A stretch of DNA of 64,000 bases, from the NCBI GenBank assembly GCA_964486455.1, contig CAZAMP010000005.1, positions 1 through 64,000 of the forward strand, read 5' to 3'. Positions 61,967-64,000 of the stretch are shown here, one piece after another. The DNA is from CAZAMP01 sp964486455 (GTDB taxonomy: Bacteria; Eisenbacteria; RBG-16-71-46; CAZAMP01). The notes below the pieces were generated by a model. The model saw only the letters and a list, made by a program, of their open reading frames with translations. It did no database searches and was not told the origin of the DNA. The translations under genes and the position numbers were made by a program. Within the stretch, counting starts at the first letter, position 1; every line of letters begins with the position of its first letter.

Positions 61967-63502
61967 ATGACGCGGTTCGTGGTGGCCGTGGCGATCCTCG
62001 GACTGCTGAGCGTCATAGTAGGGTGCGAATCGGAGTTTCAACCCAAGATTCAGGAAGATCTCGTTGTCCAAAGCCACTTCATCGAGTGGTCGACCGACAA
62101 TGTGGACATCGGGGTGGTACCGATTCTCGACGGCACGGCGAACAACCTCGAGTGGGGAAGTCCCGATGACCCCGCGCGACCCTATTCGTACGTTCAGCTG
62201 ACTGCGGAGAACGGCTTCGGAGACCCTGGCGCCTCCAAGTTCATTGCGATCAAGAGCGCGTACACCGGCGAATGGAACCCGATCACCAATCAGTACATCA
62301 TTCGCAACGTGTACTTCCTGTTTCAGTGGGCCGATCTTTCCCTCTCCGCCTACGCAAATTCGTTCATCTGGGAAGGCGCCGATTTTGAGGTGCTTCACGC
62401 GCAGATTGTCGCGCGTTGCATGCAAGACACGAGCATGTCCCAGAATGACTGCGAAGACATCGCCGATGATTCTCTCAGCGTGTTGCTCTATGACGTGCCC
62501 GGCCAGCGTCCGCGCCCCGAGAACTGGAGCCAGATCGGCGGCGATGATCGGTTGGCCATCGCGATCGGTGACGGTCTCGCGTCAGCCGGCCGACAGGAGT
62601 TCAAGAACTTCGGTTGCCAGGTGGCGTGCCACTCCGATGACGCCTACGGGCCGGTCGAAGATGGCTTCCTGGACGTTTGGCTGTGGAGCGCGAGCAAGAC
62701 GAACCCATTGCATGAGGCGTTCAATCCCGGCGATATCGGGGGAGACGCGTCGCCGATCGAAGGGTTCTGCGGCTACGCCGATGACTACTTCGTCAACGAC
62801 AGCGACGTGTTGACGCAGGATAGCGGGCCCGTGCTCTGGATCCCGAACTTCGACCCGGACGCGGCCCCCGAGGAACGCTATCCGTTACGAGTCTGGATGC
62901 GCGCGTGCGATGTGAATCAGTCGGCCCAGGGGACGCGCGCCTGTGAATCGTTGAACATGGGAATGGATTTCCCGTGGCTTCAGCGTGGATCCACCTACGG
63001 ATGTCCCCTCACGTCGGACGCGTCCTCGCTGGTCAATCAGGTCGTCTTCAATTGGGACTCGAAGGAGAGACGGCAGGCCCGGCGCTGGCAGCGTGATGAC
63101 TTCGTCTCCGGGTATTTGTTGGGTCATGATTACCAGGGTTCTAGTCTTCCCAGCAGCTTCTCGTTCTGTCTTCCGGGCTGCTTCCGGTCGGAAGACCCAC
63201 CCAACTGCGAAGGCAACCCCTACGAAACACATGAAGCCAGCTCGATCCAGGTGAGAGCGCATGGCCGGTATTCGGGGGTGTCGAGACACTGGGTGCTCGA
63301 GATGGCGCGCGAAGCGGGCAGCGCGTGGGGCAACACGCAAGGCGGGCTTTTCGTCGAGGATATCGACTTCGATCGGCTCCGAGATGTCCCGCGCGACTTC
63401 CATTTCGCCGTGGCGCTGTGGAACGAGGAGAGCGGTGCCCATTGGGGGTCGCCGCCGATCCGTCTTCACTTTGATCCGCCACCACCACGAGAAGTCCCAT
63501 GA
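61967..63502 (+). CDS. Ethylbenzene-dehydrogenase-related lipoprotein with CX3CH motif
   Basis: This 511-residue protein has a lipoprotein signal (LGLLSVIVGC, Cys20) and resembles the ethylbenzene-dehydrogenase-related (EB_dh) heme-binding family: ARPYSYVQLTA, NVYFLFQWADLSLS, a GGDDRLAIAIGDG segment and a C-terminal FHFAVALWNEE segment. Residues 217-222 read CQVACH (62615-62632), a CX3CH pattern that could bind heme c although standard sites are CX2CH. Several more cysteines suggest disulfides. The ATG at 61967 follows gaggagga. It probably takes part in extracytoplasmic electron transfer; the substrate is unknown. Confidence 0.75.
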   Translation: MTRFVVAVAILGLLSVIVGCESEFQPKIQEDLVVQSHFIEWSTDNVDIGVVPILDGTANNLEWGSPDDPARPYSYVQLTAENGFGDPGASKFIAIKSAYTGEWNPITNQYIIRNVYFLFQWADLSLSAYANSFIWEGADFEVLHAQIVARCMQDTSMSQNDCEDIADDSLSVLLYDVPGQRPRPENWSQIGGDDRLAIAIGDGLASAGRQEFKNFGCQVACHSDDAYGPVEDGFLDVWLWSASKTNPLHEAFNPGDIGGDASPIEGFCGYADDYFVNDSDVLTQDSGPVLWIPNFDPDAAPEERYPLRVWMRACDVNQSAQGTRACESLNMGMDFPWLQRGSTYGCPLTSDASSLVNQVVFNWDSKERRQARRWQRDDFVSGYLLGHDYQGSSLPSSFSFCLPGCFRSEDPPNCEGNPYETHEASSIQVRAHGRYSGVSRHWVLEMAREAGSAWGNTQGGLFVEDIDFDRLRDVPRDFHFAVALWNEESGAHWGSPPIRLHFDPPPPREVP

Positions 63503-64000
63503 TCCGGGGTAGGAAAGGGGGAGCTGTGAGTCCTCTCGGGCAGCTCACGACGCGGATAGTCGGGGGGGTGGTCTTGCTGTCATGCGCGGTTGGAGTCACC
63601 TCCGCAGCGGCGCAGTTCTCGTCGGTGTTTCTCGACAATTGGAATCTCGGGCACGAGTTCAGTCGGAACTCAGCGAGGCTCGATGCGCTGGCCGGCGCTT
63701 GGGTTTCGCTGGAGGATGAGAGTCGCGAGATCAACATGTGGGACTACGGTCGAAACGTCGCGGGATTTCTTCTCGACCGAGACGCGTGGACAGGTGATTT
63801 CTGGGCCAAAGTCGAAGACATCGATCGTCGTGCCTCGGGTGAACCCTCGTCGGGCTCCGTGTCGGAGGGGGGGTTCCAGGCGGCCTTTCGCTCCTACGAT
63901 CGCGCGATCGGTGTCGAGGGAACTTTGACACAGGGAGAGGATTACTCCGGAGAAGAGAGCGCCAAGCACACGTTCTCCGGACCGCGGATCGGTGTCGTCG
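63499..64000 (+). CDS. Secreted protein, partial, unknown function
   Basis: The gene runs off the right edge; 167 residues are visible. A signal peptide (IVGGVVLLSCAVGVTSAAA) is followed by SSVFLDNWNLGHEFSRNSARLDALAGAW-type sequence with alternating polar and hydrophobic residues that could start a beta barrel or secreted beta protein. The ATG overlaps the stop of the EB_dh-like gene (ATGA). A GTG at 63526 directly behind AGGGGGA is an alternative start. Coupling suggests it partners the heme-type lipoprotein, perhaps in outer-membrane electron transfer (speculative). Confidence 0.6.
   Translation, partial: MIRGRKGGAVSPLGQLTTRIVGGVVLLSCAVGVTSAAAQFSSVFLDNWNLGHEFSRNSARLDALAGAWVSLEDESREINMWDYGRNVAGFLLDRDAWTGDFWAKVEDIDRRASGEPSSGSVSEGGFQAAFRSYDRAIGVEGTLTQGEDYSGEESAKHTFSGPRIGVV

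Noticed and set aside
1..64000. CRISPR arrays, insertion sequences, prophage, rRNA or tRNA genes
   Set aside because: No regularly spaced repeats, transposase or phage genes, or recognisable RNA genes were seen by eye on either strand. A tRNA or covariance-model scan was not possible.

Overview
This is about 64 kb of GC-rich (roughly 62%), densely coded bacterial chromosome. The organism looks like a Gram-negative of the FCB superphylum, most like Candidatus Eisenbacteria, Latescibacteria or a relative. That placement is inference. It rests on LPS genes (KDO synthesis, LptB/LptC, an LpxL-like acyltransferase), BamD and LolA, a GWxTD-domain protein, and secreted proteins with a FlgD-type C-terminal domain, a lamin-tail domain or an ethylbenzene-dehydrogenase-type domain. 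No rRNA, tRNA, insertion sequence, prophage or CRISPR array was seen.

Layout. (1) 1-22.1 kb is a nucleoside-use region. At the left edge a leftward operon encodes a cytidine-deaminase-like protein, an RpiB-like sugar-phosphate isomerase and DeoC (cut by the window edge). After two secreted proteins (an S8 peptidase and a lamin-tail protein), a MobA-like protein, a small membrane protein and adenosine deaminase comes a tightly coupled rightward operon. It runs hpt, deoxynucleoside kinase, an EutN/CcmL microcompartment vertex protein, udk, tdk, then a BMP-type nucleoside ABC importer. Purine nucleoside phosphorylase lies at 21.3 kb. (2) 16.3-24.7 kb holds a DUF362 protein, mraZ with a clear MraZ-box array, a degenerate FtsA-like protein, a GAF/AAA+ regulator with an altered GAFTGA loop, and GWxTD and NlpC/P60 proteins. 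(3) 24.9-35 kb is the elongasome mreBCD-PBP2-rodA, then lgt, aroE, comF, rng, rplU and rpmA. (4) 35.2-44.5 kb has an SDR enzyme, kdsB, pyrG, kdsA, kdsD, an acyltransferase, lptC, lptB, rpoN and hpf. (5) 44.7-50.8 kb is a permease-less PTS (HprK, EIIA, EIIB, HPr, EI) with a GH57 enzyme inside it. (6) 50.9-64 kb is housekeeping (sugar nucleotidyltransferase, metK, ftsK, lolA, bamD, nadD, coaE, prfB with its programmed frameshift, a phosphohexomutase), ending in a lipoprotein with a CX3CH motif and a truncated secreted protein.

The most interesting reading is that the left region is part of a nucleoside- or deoxyribose-processing bacterial microcompartment. DeoC and the RpiB-like protein each carry an N-terminal amphipathic helix plus linker of the encapsulation-peptide type. 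A vertex shell protein is translationally coupled into the salvage-kinase operon, and a nucleoside importer, Add and PNP complete a path from imported nucleoside to deoxyribose phosphate. Hexameric shell genes and the aldehyde-processing core are not in this window; if they exist they probably lie to the left. Two enzymes in the leftward operon lack canonical catalytic residues: the deaminase-like protein has Leu in place of the catalytic Glu, and the RpiB-like protein has Asp in place of the catalytic Cys.
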